DNA of 64,000 bases. Source: Meridianimaribacter flavus. Lineage in GTDB: Bacteria > Bacteroidota > Bacteroidia > Flavobacteriales > Flavobacteriaceae. A program made the translations under genes and the position numbers. The stretch spans positions 418,996 through 482,995 of the forward strand of contig NZ_SOQZ01000002.1 in NCBI RefSeq assembly GCF_004366715.1. The letters are read 5' to 3'. Positions 63,999-64,000 of the stretch are shown piece by piece. A model generated the notes under the pieces. The model ran no database searches and was not told where the DNA came from. It saw nothing but the letters and a program-made list of their open reading frames with translations. Numbering within the stretch: the first letter of the stretch is position 1; every line of letters begins with the position of its first letter.

Positions 63999-64000
63999 CT

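Overview
The window is a low-GC chromosomal segment from a marine-type member of the Flavobacteriaceae (Bacteroidota). The evidence is the gene content: secreted proteins with T9SS type A C-terminal sorting domains, the bamD-omega-coaBC-DUF4835-recN cluster, a Bacteroidota FabI, monomeric isocitrate dehydrogenase, a long GAPDH, and several DUF families typical of the group. Promoters also fit, since many genes are preceded by the Bacteroidota -7 box TAnnTTTG. Shine-Dalgarno sequences are largely absent. I see no tRNA, rRNA, CRISPR array, insertion sequence or prophage.

Layout. 1-1415 (minus): an unknown secreted protein cut by the window edge, then pcm. 1558-11124 (plus): oxidoreductase, hbd, a YcxB-like protein, DUF1015, the YggS-family PLP protein, an exonuclease/GIY-YIG nuclease whose start lies beside two heptanucleotide repeat arrays, a DUF3857 protein, a K+ channel and miaA. 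11163-29338 (mostly minus): a two-component system, coaE/YbbR/glycosyltransferase, three T9SS cargo proteins, fabI, recN-DUF4835-coaBC-omega-bamD, dapA and DUF6913. 29407-31541 (plus): a 5'-nucleotidase split into two genes, and DoxX. 31530-38842: a membrane protein, ligA, a GH20 hexosaminidase, cutC, prmC and a GNAT protein. 39208-47004: ribD, HAD, DMT transporter, yigZ, thioesterase, dnaA, a tyrosine phosphatase, a T9SS sugar dehydrogenase and an RsmI-like methyltransferase. 47012-51042 (minus): a lysozyme-like protein, DUF2279, mltG, GNAT and dapF. 51203-63909 (mostly plus): an HtrA protease, GAPDH, a coiled-coil membrane protein, a SEFIR-domain protein, an unknown polytopic membrane protein, trmD, rplS, a pentapeptide protein, icd, murQ and DUF6095.

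Most of the window is housekeeping: cofactors (CoA, PLP, riboflavin), lysine/peptidoglycan precursors (dapA, dapF, mltG, murQ), envelope assembly (bamD, YbbR), tRNA and release-factor modification (miaA, trmD, prmC), and replication/repair (dnaA, ligA, recN). Accessory character is concentrated in 54.2-63 kb.

The observations most worth following are these. (1) Two diverged copies of a roughly 80-120 bp palindromic element (58553-58670 and, inverted, 62765-62844) whose three helices are kept although the paired bases differ. (2) A 600-bp gene-free, purine-rich tract after rplS that ends in a strong terminator; it may be an RNA gene or a group II intron relic. (3) A SEFIR-domain gene, a candidate defence gene, next to a membrane protein with intramembrane acidic/His residues. 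(4) The exonuclease/GIY-YIG gene without a usual start codon, directly after AGTGAGC x6 and TTTTAAC x4 arrays. All function calls rest on recognising family motifs by eye; no database search was run.
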